The position numbers and the translations under genes were made by a program. Shown in pieces: positions 9,058-17,464 of a stretch of DNA of 40,525 bases. Every line of letters begins with the position of its first letter. Position 1 is the first letter of the stretch. Origin of the DNA: Fibrobacter sp. UWB5 (GTDB lineage: Bacteria > Fibrobacterota > Fibrobacteria > Fibrobacterales > Fibrobacteraceae); NCBI RefSeq assembly GCF_002210295.1, contig NZ_MWQH01000013.1, positions 1-40,525 of the forward strand, given 5' to 3'. Under the pieces are notes generated by a model. It did not search any database. It saw nothing but the letters and a program-made list of their open reading frames with translations, and was not told the origin of the DNA.

Positions 9058-9900
9058 TTAATAATAGTAGTCCGCGCAACCTATATCTCCATAGGTTGAG
9101 AAGCAGACTCCGTTATCGGACATAAGAGCTCCGCCTTTTTTAGTTTTATTGGCGCGCATTTTGGCCTTGGCGGGAAGCAACGCGACTTCTACAGAGTGGT
9201 TGCTTTCTTTTCTATCAGTCCACTGGAAACTCATTGTCAGACGGTAATTCGTGGTGTTATCACCTTGACTTGTTATATTCTTCAAATCGTCGTTTTTTCC
9301 TCTATTCAACAATTTGCTCATGAAAATGGGATTTCTGGGGGTGGTTCGATATTGAGTTTTCCCATTATCATCTGTATAGGAATATGCACGGTAGGTTTCA
9401 CCATCTTTATCCAAACTGCCTTTGACGGTACCATTTCTTAATGCGACAATATCTGCAACTCCTTCAAATCCGGCATCTCTCAAAGCATCATACCAAACTC
9501 CAGTGCTCCCAATAATTTTGCTCATTTCGGAACCACTATTAATGCTAGGGTGGTTATGCTGAATATTTTGTTCCCTATTCGGGTGCATTTCTATAACGAA
9601 TAAATCAACACCCTTTTCGCTTGCCAGTTTGTCTTTTAATTTTTTGAGGTTGGCTATTGCTGCGCTGTCTCCGCCGGATACAAAAGAACTTTGGTATAAG
9701 GCTTCTTCATTTTCTATTAGGGCCCTGTTCAAGGCATCTCGCAGATAATACAACTTCATCATATCTGCTTTTTCCTTGACTCTTTCGGTATAACCAATAA
9801 GCTTAGGGGCGCCAACTCCGGCGAGAACTCCTAGTATCACGATGACCACCATGATTTCAATCATGGTAAAACCATGTTTCAGATGGATTTTTTCCTTCAT
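9058..9900 (-). CDS. type IV pilin / type II pseudopilin-like protein
   Basis: The 280-residue product has a short leader ending in KHG, followed by the N-methylated pilin helix FTMIEIMVVIVILGVLAG. The prepilin peptidase would cut after the Gly and leave Phe at position 1 with the conserved Glu at position 5. The long C-terminal domain has no relative I recognise and ends in CADYYY. Such proteins assemble into pili or secretion pseudopili in the envelope. No other pil or gsp gene is near, so it is an orphan. The reading frame extends upstream, but TATATT ending 7 nt before the ATG at 9900 and the short leader fix the start. Confidence 0.8.
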   Translation of the reverse strand: MKEKIHLKHGFTMIEIMVVIVILGVLAGVGAPKLIGYTERVKEKADMMKLYYLRDALNRALIENEEALYQSSFVSGGDSAAIANLKKLKDKLASEKGVDLFVIEMHPNREQNIQHNHPSINSGSEMSKIIGSTGVWYDALRDAGFEGVADIVALRNGTVKGSLDKDGETYRAYSYTDDNGKTQYRTTPRNPIFMSKLLNRGKNDDLKNITSQGDNTTNYRLTMSFQWTDRKESNHSVEVALLPAKAKMRANKTKKGGALMSDNGVCFSTYGDIGCADYYY

Positions 9901-9913
9901 GTGCCAAAATATA
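9901..9913 (-). promoter_or_regulatory. pseudopilin leaderless promoter
   Basis: On the minus strand TATATT (9913-9908) is followed by 7 nt (TTGGCAC) and then ATG at 9900. Confidence 0.6.
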
Positions 9914-9935
9914 GCTGTTTTTCTATTTTTGGCAC

Positions 9936-9949
9936 TAAATTTTTGCATT
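9936..9949 (+). promoter_or_regulatory. antiporter putative leaderless promoter
   Basis: TAAATT at 9936-9941 is followed by 8 nt and the ATG at 9950. It fits the spacing seen at neighbouring genes but is a weaker match to the -10 box. The 49-nt gap to the pseudopilin gene holds both divergent promoters. Confidence 0.4.
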
Positions 9950-11143
9950 ATGTTGACTTCTCTCGCTCTTATTTTCTTGTTAGGGTTACTTTTAGGCTCG
10001 ATTTTCGTCAAGCTGAAGCTCCCGAGCATTCTAGGGATGATTCTGACGGGGATTATTCTCGGACCTCATGCACTGAACCTGCTTCGGCCGGCTTTTTTGG
10101 ATATTTCGGCGGATTTACGGCAGTTGGCACTGGTGATTATCTTGACGCGAGCGGGGTTGACTTTAGATATGCGGGAATTCAAGCGGATTGGCCGCGCAGC
10201 CCTCTTGATGTGCTTTGTACCCGCTTCTATTGAAATTGTGGGTGTCGTTTTGCTTGCGCCGCCGCTGATGGGGGTGTCTTATTGGGAGGCCGCCCTCATG
10301 GGTTCCGCCATAGCGGCGGTGTCGCCGGCGGTGGTGGTGCCGCGAATGCTCAAAATGCGCGAGGAACGGCGCGGGCTGAAGCATGGTATTCCCCAGATGC
10401 TTCTGGCCGGAGCCTCCTTGGATGATGTGTATGTGCTGGTGACTTTCGCGGCGTTCTTGGCGCTTTTGAAGGGCGAATCCGTCTCGGCGACGAGTTTTCT
10501 TTCGGTGCCTGTGTCCATAACCCTCGGTGCGGCGGTGGGAGTGGCCTGCGGTTATGCCTTGGTGTGGTTCTTCAAGCACAAGCACATGCGCGATACGGTG
10601 AAGGTGCTGATTATCTTGAGTTTCGCCTTCTTGTTGAACGAGTTGGAACATGACATTAGCCATGTGGTGCCGTTCAGCGGCATGATTGCGGTGGTCGCCA
10701 TTGCGGCCTGCATTTACGGCAAGCATCCGGAACTTGCAAAACGCATTAGCGGCAAGTTCACCAAGTTCTGGGTGGCGGCCGAAATCATCTTGTTTGTGTT
10801 GGTGGGTAGCACCTTGGATGTGGCTTATGCGTTTACGGCGGGAATCGGCGCGATTTTCGTGGTGCTCGGGGCCATGTTCTTTCGAATGGCGGGCGTGGCC
10901 ATTTGCATGTGGCGCACTCCGCTGAATTACAAGGAACGCCTGTTCTGCATGCTGGCCTATGTACCCAAGGCGACGGTGCAGGCGGCCATCGGTGGCGTGC
11001 CCCTGAGTTTTGGGCTTGCCTGCGGCAACAACGTGCTCACGCTTGCGGCCGTGGCGATTATGGTGACGGCCCCGCTCGGAGCCATCTTTATAGATAAAAC
11101 CTATAAGCGGCTGGTACCGGTGGATTCGGCCGAGAACGGCTAA
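9950..11143 (+). CDS. cation/proton antiporter, CPA family
   Basis: This is a 397-residue inner-membrane protein with about 11-12 hydrophobic segments. The stretches LPSILGMILTGIILGPH, LALVIILTRAGLTLDM and SPAVVVPRML, with the paired acidic residues in GASLDDVYVLVTF, match sodium/proton or potassium/proton exchangers of the cation:proton antiporter superfamily. It lacks the cytoplasmic TrkA-N domain of Kef-type proteins. An earlier in-frame ATG at 9842 would add residues encoded over the opposite-strand pseudopilin gene, and the protein aligns naturally from MLTSLALIF. Ion specificity cannot be read from the sequence. Its stop TAA overlaps the stop of dus on the other strand. Confidence 0.85.
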   Translation: MLTSLALIFLLGLLLGSIFVKLKLPSILGMILTGIILGPHALNLLRPAFLDISADLRQLALVIILTRAGLTLDMREFKRIGRAALLMCFVPASIEIVGVVLLAPPLMGVSYWEAALMGSAIAAVSPAVVVPRMLKMREERRGLKHGIPQMLLAGASLDDVYVLVTFAAFLALLKGESVSATSFLSVPVSITLGAAVGVACGYALVWFFKHKHMRDTVKVLIILSFAFLLNELEHDISHVVPFSGMIAVVAIAACIYGKHPELAKRISGKFTKFWVAAEIILFVLVGSTLDVAYAFTAGIGAIFVVLGAMFFRMAGVAICMWRTPLNYKERLFCMLAYVPKATVQAAIGGVPLSFGLACGNNVLTLAAVAIMVTAPLGAIFIDKTYKRLVPVDSAENG

Positions 11144-12054
11144 GCTAACTCGTTGACGGCTTCGAGGTATTCCTCGAGGGTCTTGGATTTCTCGATTTTC
11201 TTACGTGTCTTCTTCGGAAGGTCCGCATACGTCCAGAAAGGGCGGATTTTGTCTAAAATTTGGGCGTTTCCTTGCAAGTGGCGGGCGTAGTCGGCAGCGA
11301 TGTCGGCGTGGATTCTGAGCAAGGTTTCGGTCGCGGAGCTGCAGGGGAGTCCGGCGTACTGGGCGGCGAGAACCGGGTTTGCGAGGAGGCCCCTGCCGAT
11401 CATGATTCCCGCGATCTTCGGGTAGCGGGTCTCGATGAATTTCATTTGTTCTAGGTCGGTGATGTCGCCGTTAAAAATCAGCGGTTGTTTACAATCTCTG
11501 TAAAATTTGTCGAACGTCTCGAAGTCAAGAGCCCCCTTGTACTGCTGGATTCCGACCCGCGGGTGAAGGGTGATGTGGGCGAGGGGTGCTTCGTTTAGGA
11601 GCGGTAGCAGTTGCAGGCATTCCTCCGGGGAGGTGTGTCCGAGGCGCATCTTGATGCTGAACTTGGGGGCGCTTGCTGCTCGGCTTAGCTGGCTTATGGC
11701 GTCAAGGATTTCGCGGACTTTTTCGGGGTGCGGGAGGATTCCGGAGCCGCGGCCCGACTTGGTCTGCATGGGGTAGGGGCAACCCATGTTGATGTCGATT
11801 TCCTGGAAACCGAGTTCCGTAACGGCTTTGGTCAGAAGGTTGAATTCCTCGACATCGCGTACGATGATTTGTGGCACGAGATGGTAAGGGTGCTCCGTCT
11901 GCAAATCGCGGAGGTCCTTGGCCCGGACTTCGCCTTTTTCCAACCTGAGAAACGGGGTGTAATAGGTATGGATTCCAGGGGCGAACTTGCTGTGGGCTAG
12001 TCGGTAGGCCGATTCGGTAAATCCCTGGAGTGGGGCAAAGTGAATGGGGAGCAT
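11140..12054 (-). CDS. dus: tRNA-dihydrouridine synthase
   Basis: This FMN enzyme reduces uridine to dihydrouridine in tRNA. The 304-residue protein has the TIM-barrel motifs of the Dus family: APLQGFTE at the N-terminus, DINMGCPYPMQTKSGRGSG with the catalytic Cys of GCP, IKMRLG, then HPRVGIQQYKG, IFNGDI and the phosphate-binding IMIGRGLLANP. Which Dus subfamily and which tRNA position it serves cannot be judged. It starts 18 nt after the M23 lipoprotein gene on the same strand without a clear promoter, so the two are likely co-transcribed. Its stop overlaps that of the convergent antiporter gene. Confidence 0.9.
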   Translation of the reverse strand: MLPIHFAPLQGFTESAYRLAHSKFAPGIHTYYTPFLRLEKGEVRAKDLRDLQTEHPYHLVPQIIVRDVEEFNLLTKAVTELGFQEIDINMGCPYPMQTKSGRGSGILPHPEKVREILDAISQLSRAASAPKFSIKMRLGHTSPEECLQLLPLLNEAPLAHITLHPRVGIQQYKGALDFETFDKFYRDCKQPLIFNGDITDLEQMKFIETRYPKIAGIMIGRGLLANPVLAAQYAGLPCSSATETLLRIHADIAADYARHLQGNAQILDKIRPFWTYADLPKKTRKKIEKSKTLEEYLEAVNELA

Positions 12055-12072
12055 GGTTACGAACTGCGCGAT

Positions 12073-13032
12073 TTACGAGCAGCGGAGCACTTGACCCGGG
12101 CGAATGGTGTTGCCCTTGATGCCGTTCAGCTGCTTGAGTCGCGTTACAGAAATGCCGTACTTGCGGGCGATTTTGCCGAGGCAGTCGCCGCTTTTCACCT
12201 TGTAGTAGCGGTGCTTGGAAAGTTCCTTCTGGTAGCCGTCTTCGACCGCGAGCATTTCCTTCGGTTCAATCGTAATGAGGGCGCTCTGGAAGGTGCCTTC
12301 TTCGAAGTTGAAAATCGTGGACGGGTCGATGTAGTTGCCGTGATACTTCATCTCGAAGTGCAGATGGGCGCCGAAGGAACGGCCCGTGTTGCCGCCTACG
12401 CCGATCGTATCGCCGGCTTGCAGGGTGTCGCCGACATGGACTTGCCAGCTGGCAAGATGGGCGTAGAGCGTGGTGAGCCCGTTGCCGTGGTCCAGAATGA
12501 CGTACTTGCCGTAGCCCTTGCGTCGGCCTTGGTTACGGACCTTGGTGACAACTCCTGTAAAGGCGGCCACAATGGTGCGGTCTTCGCCGTGGCAAAGACC
12601 CATATCGACGCCGCGGTGCATACGGTAGGTGCGAATGCCGTAAGGGGCCGAAATACGGCGGCTTGCGGTGGGCACAAAGGCGGTGGTCATGTCAAGCGTC
12701 AGCTTGGGGAGCGTTTCGAGCGATGCGGAATCGCCTTCAGCCATATCGGCGGCGAGTTCGGCGTCCGCTTCTTCCTGGCTCATTTCGGATTCACCGTCGG
12801 GGCCTTCTATGTCGGAGTCGGCTGCGGTAACGTCGTTGGCGGCGATTTCGGAATTGCCGGCGTCGGCTTCGTCAAGAATCGGGTTGCCGGTAAATTCGCT
12901 TTCCGTTTCAGAAGGTGCTAAAATCTGTGTTTCAGGCTCGGTAGTGGGCTGAATATCTTGGGCTGTGTTTTTGTTTGAAGCACAGGCTGTAAAAAACAAT
13001 ACAATAGACAGTAGAAAACCAAACATTCGCAT
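12073..13032 (-). CDS. M23 peptidase / LysM lipoprotein
   Basis: This is a periplasmic lipoprotein that probably cuts or remodels peptidoglycan. The signal ends in FTAC (Cys17), followed by an acidic, low-complexity linker to about residue 130. The M23 (LytM) domain has both zinc motifs, HRGVDMG and HLHFE, so it is likely active, unlike degenerate EnvC/NlpD domains. A LysM module lies at the C-terminus (YYKVKSGDCLGKIARKYGIS). The domain order is the reverse of NlpD, where LysM comes first. The longer start at 13044 would lie inside a TATATT -10 box (13048-13043), so ATG 13032, 10 nt after the box, is preferred. Confidence 0.88.
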   Translation of the reverse strand: MRMFGFLLSIVLFFTACASNKNTAQDIQPTTEPETQILAPSETESEFTGNPILDEADAGNSEIAANDVTAADSDIEGPDGESEMSQEEADAELAADMAEGDSASLETLPKLTLDMTTAFVPTASRRISAPYGIRTYRMHRGVDMGLCHGEDRTIVAAFTGVVTKVRNQGRRKGYGKYVILDHGNGLTTLYAHLASWQVHVGDTLQAGDTIGVGGNTGRSFGAHLHFEMKYHGNYIDPSTIFNFEEGTFQSALITIEPKEMLAVEDGYQKELSKHRYYKVKSGDCLGKIARKYGISVTRLKQLNGIKGNTIRPGQVLRCS

Positions 13033-13042
13033 AGATTTCAGC

Positions 13043-13048
13043 AATATA
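13043..13048 (-). promoter_or_regulatory. -10 box of the M23-dus operon
   Basis: TATATT on the minus strand ends 10 nt before ATG 13032, so the predicted leader is only a few nucleotides. Confidence 0.5.
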
Positions 13049-13155
13049 ATATATTTCTAGGGATTCTAAAACTTTTATTTTCCTTGCGTCATCCTGAATG
13101 TAAGTAGTTATATACATATATCGCTTTTTTGAGGAATTAGGCTTTATTGGTGTTG

Positions 13156-13242
13156 TATAATTTTCTAAATTATGCCCCCGTCAGGGCCTATCATCCAGGT
13201 AGGTTCCTAGTCCGGCTAGATTAGCCGATAAAGGATTATATA
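13156..13242 (+). promoter_or_regulatory. glyS promoter and structured leader
   Basis: TATAAT at 13156-13161 is a good -10 box; I see no convincing -35. The leader of about 75 nt can form GCCC/GGGC (13174-13187), a CCTA/TAGG pair around 13187-13203, and CGGCTA-GAT-TAGCCG (13213-13227). The last lies right before the AAAGGA ribosome site (about 13229). No T-box sequence is present. Confidence 0.45.
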
Positions 13243-14655
13243 ATGGCAAAGAAAGTTCAGGATGCCCTCAAGGACATCATCTCCCTCTGCAAGCGCCGCG
13301 GTTTCATTTTCCCCGGCTCCGAAATCTACGACGGCCTCGCCAATACTTGGGACTACGGTCCGTATGGCGTGGAACTGAAGCGCAACATCAAGAACCTCTG
13401 GTGGAAGAAGTTCGTGACCAGCCGCCAGGATGTGCTTGGTCTCGACAGCTCTATTCTCTTGAACCCCCGCGTTTGGAAGGCCTCTGGCCACGTGGGCAAC
13501 TTCTCTGACCCGCTGGTCGACTGCCTCGCTTGCCACGAACGTTTCCGTGCCGACCAACTTTTGGAAGACAAGCTCGGCGAAGGCTGCTGCGCCGGCAAGA
13601 ACTTTGACGAAGTCCACCAGATGATGATGGACAACAAGATCGAATGCCCGACCTGCGGCAAGACCGATTGGACCAAGCCCCGCGCATTCAACCTGATGTT
13701 CCAGACCGAAATCGGCGTGATCGAAGGCGAAGGCAACAAGGTTTACCTCCGTCCGGAAACGGCTCAGGGTATCTTCGTTGACTTCAAGAACATTGTCGAT
13801 AACGTCCGCCCGCGCATTCCGTTCGGTGTGGGCCAGATCGGTAAGTCCTTCCGTAACGAAATCACTCCGGGTAACTTCATCTTCCGTACCCGCGAATTCG
13901 AACAGATGGAACTGGAATTCTTCTGCGAACCGGGCACCGAACTTGACTGGTACAACTTCTGGCGCAAGTACTGCTTCGACTGGCTCGTGAACGATCTCGG
14001 CGTGAACAAGGAAAAGCTCCGTCTCCGCGAACATGCCAAGGAAGAACTTTCTCACTACTCCAACGGTACCACCGACGTCGAATACGAATTCCCGTTCGGT
14101 TGGGGCGAACTCTGGGGCATTGCATCTCGTACGAACTACGACTTGACGCAGCACCAGAACGAATCCAAGGTCAAGCAGGAATACATTGACCCTGTCCAGA
14201 ACAAGCGCTATATTCCGTACGTGGTGGAACCGTCCCTCGGTGTGGAACGTCTGCTCCTCGTGCTCCTCTGCGACGCTTATGAAGTCGAAAAGCTCGAAAA
14301 CGACGAACGTACCGTGCTCCACTTCGACCCGAAGATTGCTCCGGTGAAGGTTGCCGTTCTCCCGCTCGTGAAGAAGGGCCAGGTGAAGGCCAAGGCCGAA
14401 GAACTCTACCAGAAGCTTCTCAACCGCTGGAACGTGGAATACGATGAAACGCAGTCCATCGGTAAGCGCTACCGCCGTCAGGACGAACTCGGCACGCCGT
14501 TCTGCGTGACCGTTGACTTCGACACGGTGGGCGAAGGTGAATCCGATCCGGCAAAGCTCGGCTTCGTGACGGTCCGCGAACGCGACTCCATGAAGCAGGA
14601 ACTGGTGAAAATCGACGAACTCGAAGCTTACCTGTCCGCAAAGCTCGGCTGCTGA
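13243..14655 (+). CDS. glyS: glycyl-tRNA synthetase, homodimeric type
   Basis: This class II synthetase charges tRNA-Gly. The 470-residue protein is the alpha2 form (as in Thermus, Archaea and eukaryotes), not the alpha2-beta2 GlyQ/GlyS pair. Visible motifs are the N-terminal KRRGFIFPGSEIYDGL and WDYGPYGVELK, four Cys in two CxxC pairs (CLAC, CPTC) in the insertion, motif 2 (FRNEITPGNFIFRTREFEQME) and motif 3 (EPSLGVERLLL), then a C-terminal anticodon-binding domain (KVAVLPLVKKGQ). AAAGGA precedes ATG by about 8 nt. Codon use is strongly biased, as expected for a highly expressed gene. Confidence 0.95.
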   Translation: MAKKVQDALKDIISLCKRRGFIFPGSEIYDGLANTWDYGPYGVELKRNIKNLWWKKFVTSRQDVLGLDSSILLNPRVWKASGHVGNFSDPLVDCLACHERFRADQLLEDKLGEGCCAGKNFDEVHQMMMDNKIECPTCGKTDWTKPRAFNLMFQTEIGVIEGEGNKVYLRPETAQGIFVDFKNIVDNVRPRIPFGVGQIGKSFRNEITPGNFIFRTREFEQMELEFFCEPGTELDWYNFWRKYCFDWLVNDLGVNKEKLRLREHAKEELSHYSNGTTDVEYEFPFGWGELWGIASRTNYDLTQHQNESKVKQEYIDPVQNKRYIPYVVEPSLGVERLLLVLLCDAYEVEKLENDERTVLHFDPKIAPVKVAVLPLVKKGQVKAKAEELYQKLLNRWNVEYDETQSIGKRYRRQDELGTPFCVTVDFDTVGEGESDPAKLGFVTVRERDSMKQELVKIDELEAYLSAKLGC

Positions 14656-14663
14656 TTAATAAG

Positions 14664-14725
14664 AATGAGTAATGTGTAATGAGAAATGAGTAATTTTACA
14701 TTTCTCATATAACATCTCGCATTCC
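14664..14725. repeat. long imperfect inverted repeat
   Basis: A perfect 10-bp inverted repeat, ATGAGAAATG (14679-14688) and CATTTCTCAT (14699-14708), is extended on both sides by imperfect pairing (GAATG...ATGT against ACAT...CATTC). The arms are themselves made of short ATGAG/AATG units. It lies between glyS and its terminator; its function is unknown. Confidence 0.6.
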
Positions 14726-14749
14726 ACATATCACATTTGTTCATGTAAC

Positions 14750-14781
14750 ACAAAAAGGATCCGCTCGCGGGTTCCTTTTTG
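14750..14781 (+). terminator. glyS terminator
   Basis: AAAAAGGA-T-CCGC pairs with GCGGG-TTCCTTTTT (one small internal mismatch) around a 2-nt TC spacer, ending in a run of five T. It lies about 100 nt past the glyS stop. Confidence 0.75.
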
Positions 14782-14783
14782 TT

Positions 14784-14816
14784 TATATTTAGAACGTAAA
14801 GTTTTGAGAAAGGAGG
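14784..14816 (+). promoter_or_regulatory. FISUMP operon promoter and strong ribosome site
   Basis: TATATT at 14784-14789 is a likely -10 box. A strong ribosome site, AAAGGAGG (14809-14816), lies 4 nt before ATG 14821. Confidence 0.5.
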
Positions 14817-14820
14817 ATAT

Positions 14821-16104
14821 ATGAAAAGACTCGTTCTTTCATTGGCTTGTTTGGCGTGGTTTGTGGCTTGCGATGATGAGTCGGCCAATTACGATTGGAA
14901 TGATTCGGCGACTTTGTCGGTAAAGTTGACCAATGGTAAGTTTACGGATGATCGAGACGGTCAAAAGTATTCCGTGGTTCAGGTAAATGGTCAACTTTGG
15001 ATGGCCGAAAACCTACGTTATGCCGATAGCTCCAAGACTCCCAATTTGAAAGGCAACATGTGGTGCCACGAAGACGACGGCGATTGTGAAAAATATGGGC
15101 CGTTGTATTCCTGGACTGCCGCAATGAATTTGGAATCGAAATACAATTCCAGCTCTGCAACGTACACATATGACTATACGTATGGAGTGCATGGGATTTG
15201 TCCCGAAAACTGGAGACTTCCTACGGTTGATGATTGGCAAAACCTTGCTCAATATCTCATGTTCATGAATGGTGGGGATCCGATTGGAGCCGATATGAAG
15301 GCAGTCGAGGGCTGGGAAGAAGAACTCAATATTCCCAAGGCACTCAATCGTTCTGGCTTTGCGGCACTCCCGGCTGGCCGTCGTAACAGCGAAGGCGGCT
15401 TTATGAGTGCAGGCAAGTATGCGTTCTTCTGGTCAAGTGCCCAGGTAGATGCGGCTACAAGTTCCGGATGGACACTCCGTTACGACAACGCTCATTTGGA
15501 TAATGGAAATTATTACAAAGACCACGGAATGTCTGTTCGCTGTGTTCTCGCCATGGGTACCGAGAGTGCAAAAATCGAAGGCGACGTGGATTCGTCTTAC
15601 CTCGATAATATTCCTTTTGATTATGGTCAAATGGAGATTGACGGAAAGTCCTATAAGACGATTAAAATCGGAACTCAAAACTGGATGGCCGAAAATGCGG
15701 CGGTGAAGACCGATGATAGCTGGTGCTACAACGATGACGAAAAGAATTGCGACAAGTATGGCCGTCTGTATTCTTTCGAGGCTGCACAAACGGTTTGCCC
15801 TGCAGGTTGGCGCCTTCCGACAAAGAGTGATTTCCAGACTATTTATGGTGCCGTCGGCTTTGGAAGCTCTTTGCGTTCTCGTGATGGTTGGACGGATAAG
15901 GGCTCTCGTGGAACGAATTATATGGGCTTTAACGCCATGCCTGCGGGTGGACGCGAATCGGGAGATTACTTCGATGTGACTTACAGTTCCTATATGTGGG
16001 GGAGCGACAAGTCGGTGCTTTGGCTGCGTTATTACGATGAGAAAATCTCGATAGAGGAGAAGGATGCCAAAAATGCCTTCTCGGTCAGGTGCATCGAAGA
16101 ATAG
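14821..16104 (+). CDS. lipoprotein with two FISUMP domains
   Basis: The product is a 427-residue probable lipoprotein (Cys17, after FVA) with two copies of the Fibrobacter succinogenes major paralogous domain, at about residues 43-245 and 275-425. Each copy shows DGQKY or DGKSY, WMAEN, YGxLYSW/F, CPxxWRLPT, a FxAxPAGxR segment and a terminal SVRC. The fold resembles the C-type-lectin/formylglycine-enzyme superfamily, but the role of FISUMP proteins is unknown; surface display or binding is an inference. The second copy is shorter. A strong ribosome site and its own promoter suggest good expression. It opens a run of five same-strand envelope genes. Confidence 0.85.
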   Translation: MKRLVLSLACLAWFVACDDESANYDWNDSATLSVKLTNGKFTDDRDGQKYSVVQVNGQLWMAENLRYADSSKTPNLKGNMWCHEDDGDCEKYGPLYSWTAAMNLESKYNSSSATYTYDYTYGVHGICPENWRLPTVDDWQNLAQYLMFMNGGDPIGADMKAVEGWEEELNIPKALNRSGFAALPAGRRNSEGGFMSAGKYAFFWSSAQVDAATSSGWTLRYDNAHLDNGNYYKDHGMSVRCVLAMGTESAKIEGDVDSSYLDNIPFDYGQMEIDGKSYKTIKIGTQNWMAENAAVKTDDSWCYNDDEKNCDKYGRLYSFEAAQTVCPAGWRLPTKSDFQTIYGAVGFGSSLRSRDGWTDKGSRGTNYMGFNAMPAGGRESGDYFDVTYSSYMWGSDKSVLWLRYYDEKISIEEKDAKNAFSVRCIEE

Positions 16105-16127
16105 TTTTTTTTAAAACTCGCTTATTC

Positions 16128-16141
16128 TATATATAATCACG
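16128..16141 (+). promoter_or_regulatory. leaderless promoter of the second FISUMP gene
   Basis: TATATA at 16128-16133 is followed by 8 nt and ATG 16142. Overlapping TATA steps make the exact hexamer uncertain, and no ribosome site is visible. Confidence 0.45.
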
Positions 16142-17017
16142 ATGAAGAAATTACGTTATCTCCTGTTCTCTTCGCTAGTTTCTTTGTTGGGGGCTTGCAC
16201 AACAGATGTGGGCAGTGCTCCCAAGGAAAATTACGATGATCGGTCTCCTTCGTACAATGCCCAGGCAAGAGGCGATCTTCCCGATTGCACCGACGATCGA
16301 GAAGGTCTTGTCGTTCATGTGAATGAACATGGGAAGGATTATGCCTGCAGTAAAGGGTACTGGGTGGCCTTGCGTAGTGCAGACACAGACAAGAAATTGT
16401 ACGATGTCAACGAAGATACGGAAGCCATGAAAGCCCTCCATGAAAAGTTCAAGAGGGTAAAATCTGAAAAAATCACTGATAGCCGCGATGGAAAAGTATA
16501 TAAAGTGATTATTCTAAAAGATTTGGTATGGATGGCGGAGAACCTGGATTACGAAACAGAATATAGTCGCACCAATCCTAAATGTGATGATTATGGAATC
16601 AAGTGCGGACGTTACTACAGGTGGGATGATGCTGCGTATGGTGGCGACAATTATTCGAGTGTGTGCCCCGAAGGAATGCGCATGCCTACAGAAGAAGATG
16701 TGGAAAAGCTTGTTGCATTTATCGGCGGCATTGATTACGGCTATGTCCTGAAATCGAAAGATTATTGGGATTACTCGGATGATGCCCCGCAAGGGACCGA
16801 CGAACTCGGCTTTAATGCCTACCCGGCTGGTTACAAGGAATACCTTAATAACTACATCAGCTATTTTGGCGTGGAAGCTGCTTTCTGGACGGGTGAAAAG
16901 TACGGCTATCATTCCTCGTATGCGATAACCTTGTATTACCATAACTCAATTATTGGCACAACTTGGGGCCCAGACTGGGACAACTATATGAACGTACGTT
17001 GCGTGGGGGATTGGTGA
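16142..17017 (+). CDS. lipoprotein with one FISUMP domain
   Basis: The product is a 291-residue lipoprotein with a clear lipobox LGAC (Cys19). A region of about 85 residues follows, containing a short Cys-bounded stretch (CTDDREGLVVHVNEHGKDYAC). A single FISUMP domain then runs from about residue 110 to the end: DGKVYKVIILKDLVWMAENL, GRYYRWDDA, CPEGMRMPT (in place of the usual WRLPT), LGFNAYPAG and NVRCV. It shares the domain with the preceding gene but not its double arrangement. The next gene starts 1 nt after its stop, so transcription continues. Role unknown; probably at the cell surface. Confidence 0.85.
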   Translation: MKKLRYLLFSSLVSLLGACTTDVGSAPKENYDDRSPSYNAQARGDLPDCTDDREGLVVHVNEHGKDYACSKGYWVALRSADTDKKLYDVNEDTEAMKALHEKFKRVKSEKITDSRDGKVYKVIILKDLVWMAENLDYETEYSRTNPKCDDYGIKCGRYYRWDDAAYGGDNYSSVCPEGMRMPTEEDVEKLVAFIGGIDYGYVLKSKDYWDYSDDAPQGTDELGFNAYPAGYKEYLNNYISYFGVEAAFWTGEKYGYHSSYAITLYYHNSIIGTTWGPDWDNYMNVRCVGDW

Positions 17018-17018
17018 T

Positions 17019-17453
17019 ATGAGATATATCGGACTTGTTTTTCTTGTTTTCTTTGCGCTGTCCCTTTCGGCATGTTTTGGCCCTCCGCGTCATTCTATCG
17101 GCTTGCCTGAAAACCCGACTCCGCTTGATTCCTTATCCGAGATCGTTTTCGTGAATGCTGGCGCGATTCCTGTCTTGCCGCCCGAATTCAATTATCTCGG
17201 AACAATCCAGACGGAAGCCTCTTCGGGTTGTTCCGATGTGGGTACGATCGGATTTTTACGCCAAGAGGCTAGACGTGTTGGCGCAAACATTGTGTACGTC
17301 AAGAATGCCGAGACAAAGACTGCTTATCTTTATACGCAGTATATGACGTCGATTTCGCACTGCCTGACTTTGCATGTTGACTTATTGTACGCCGAAGCTC
17401 CGCTGATTACCAAGTGGCAGGAGGAAATTAAGGCGGCAAAGGCAAAGGAATAG
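17019..17453 (+). CDS. small lipoprotein of unknown function
   Basis: The product is a 144-residue lipoprotein with lipobox LSAC (Cys19). The mature part has a pattern of a Pro-rich stretch, YLGTIQTEASSGC, then RQEARRVGANIVYVKN. This loosely recalls small outer-membrane lipoproteins of the DUF4156/RcsF type, in which a Cys-containing strand precedes an 'A..GAN.v' helix-strand unit; this is only a resemblance by eye. It is embedded in the five-gene envelope cluster, 1 nt after the FISUMP gene and 11 nt before the next. Confidence 0.75.
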   Translation: MRYIGLVFLVFFALSLSACFGPPRHSIGLPENPTPLDSLSEIVFVNAGAIPVLPPEFNYLGTIQTEASSGCSDVGTIGFLRQEARRVGANIVYVKNAETKTAYLYTQYMTSISHCLTLHVDLLYAEAPLITKWQEEIKAAKAKE

Positions 17454-17464
17454 GGGAGGTGCTT

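Noticed and set aside
13156-13242. Possible T-box before glyS
   Set aside because: There is no T-box sequence and no terminator/antiterminator pair.
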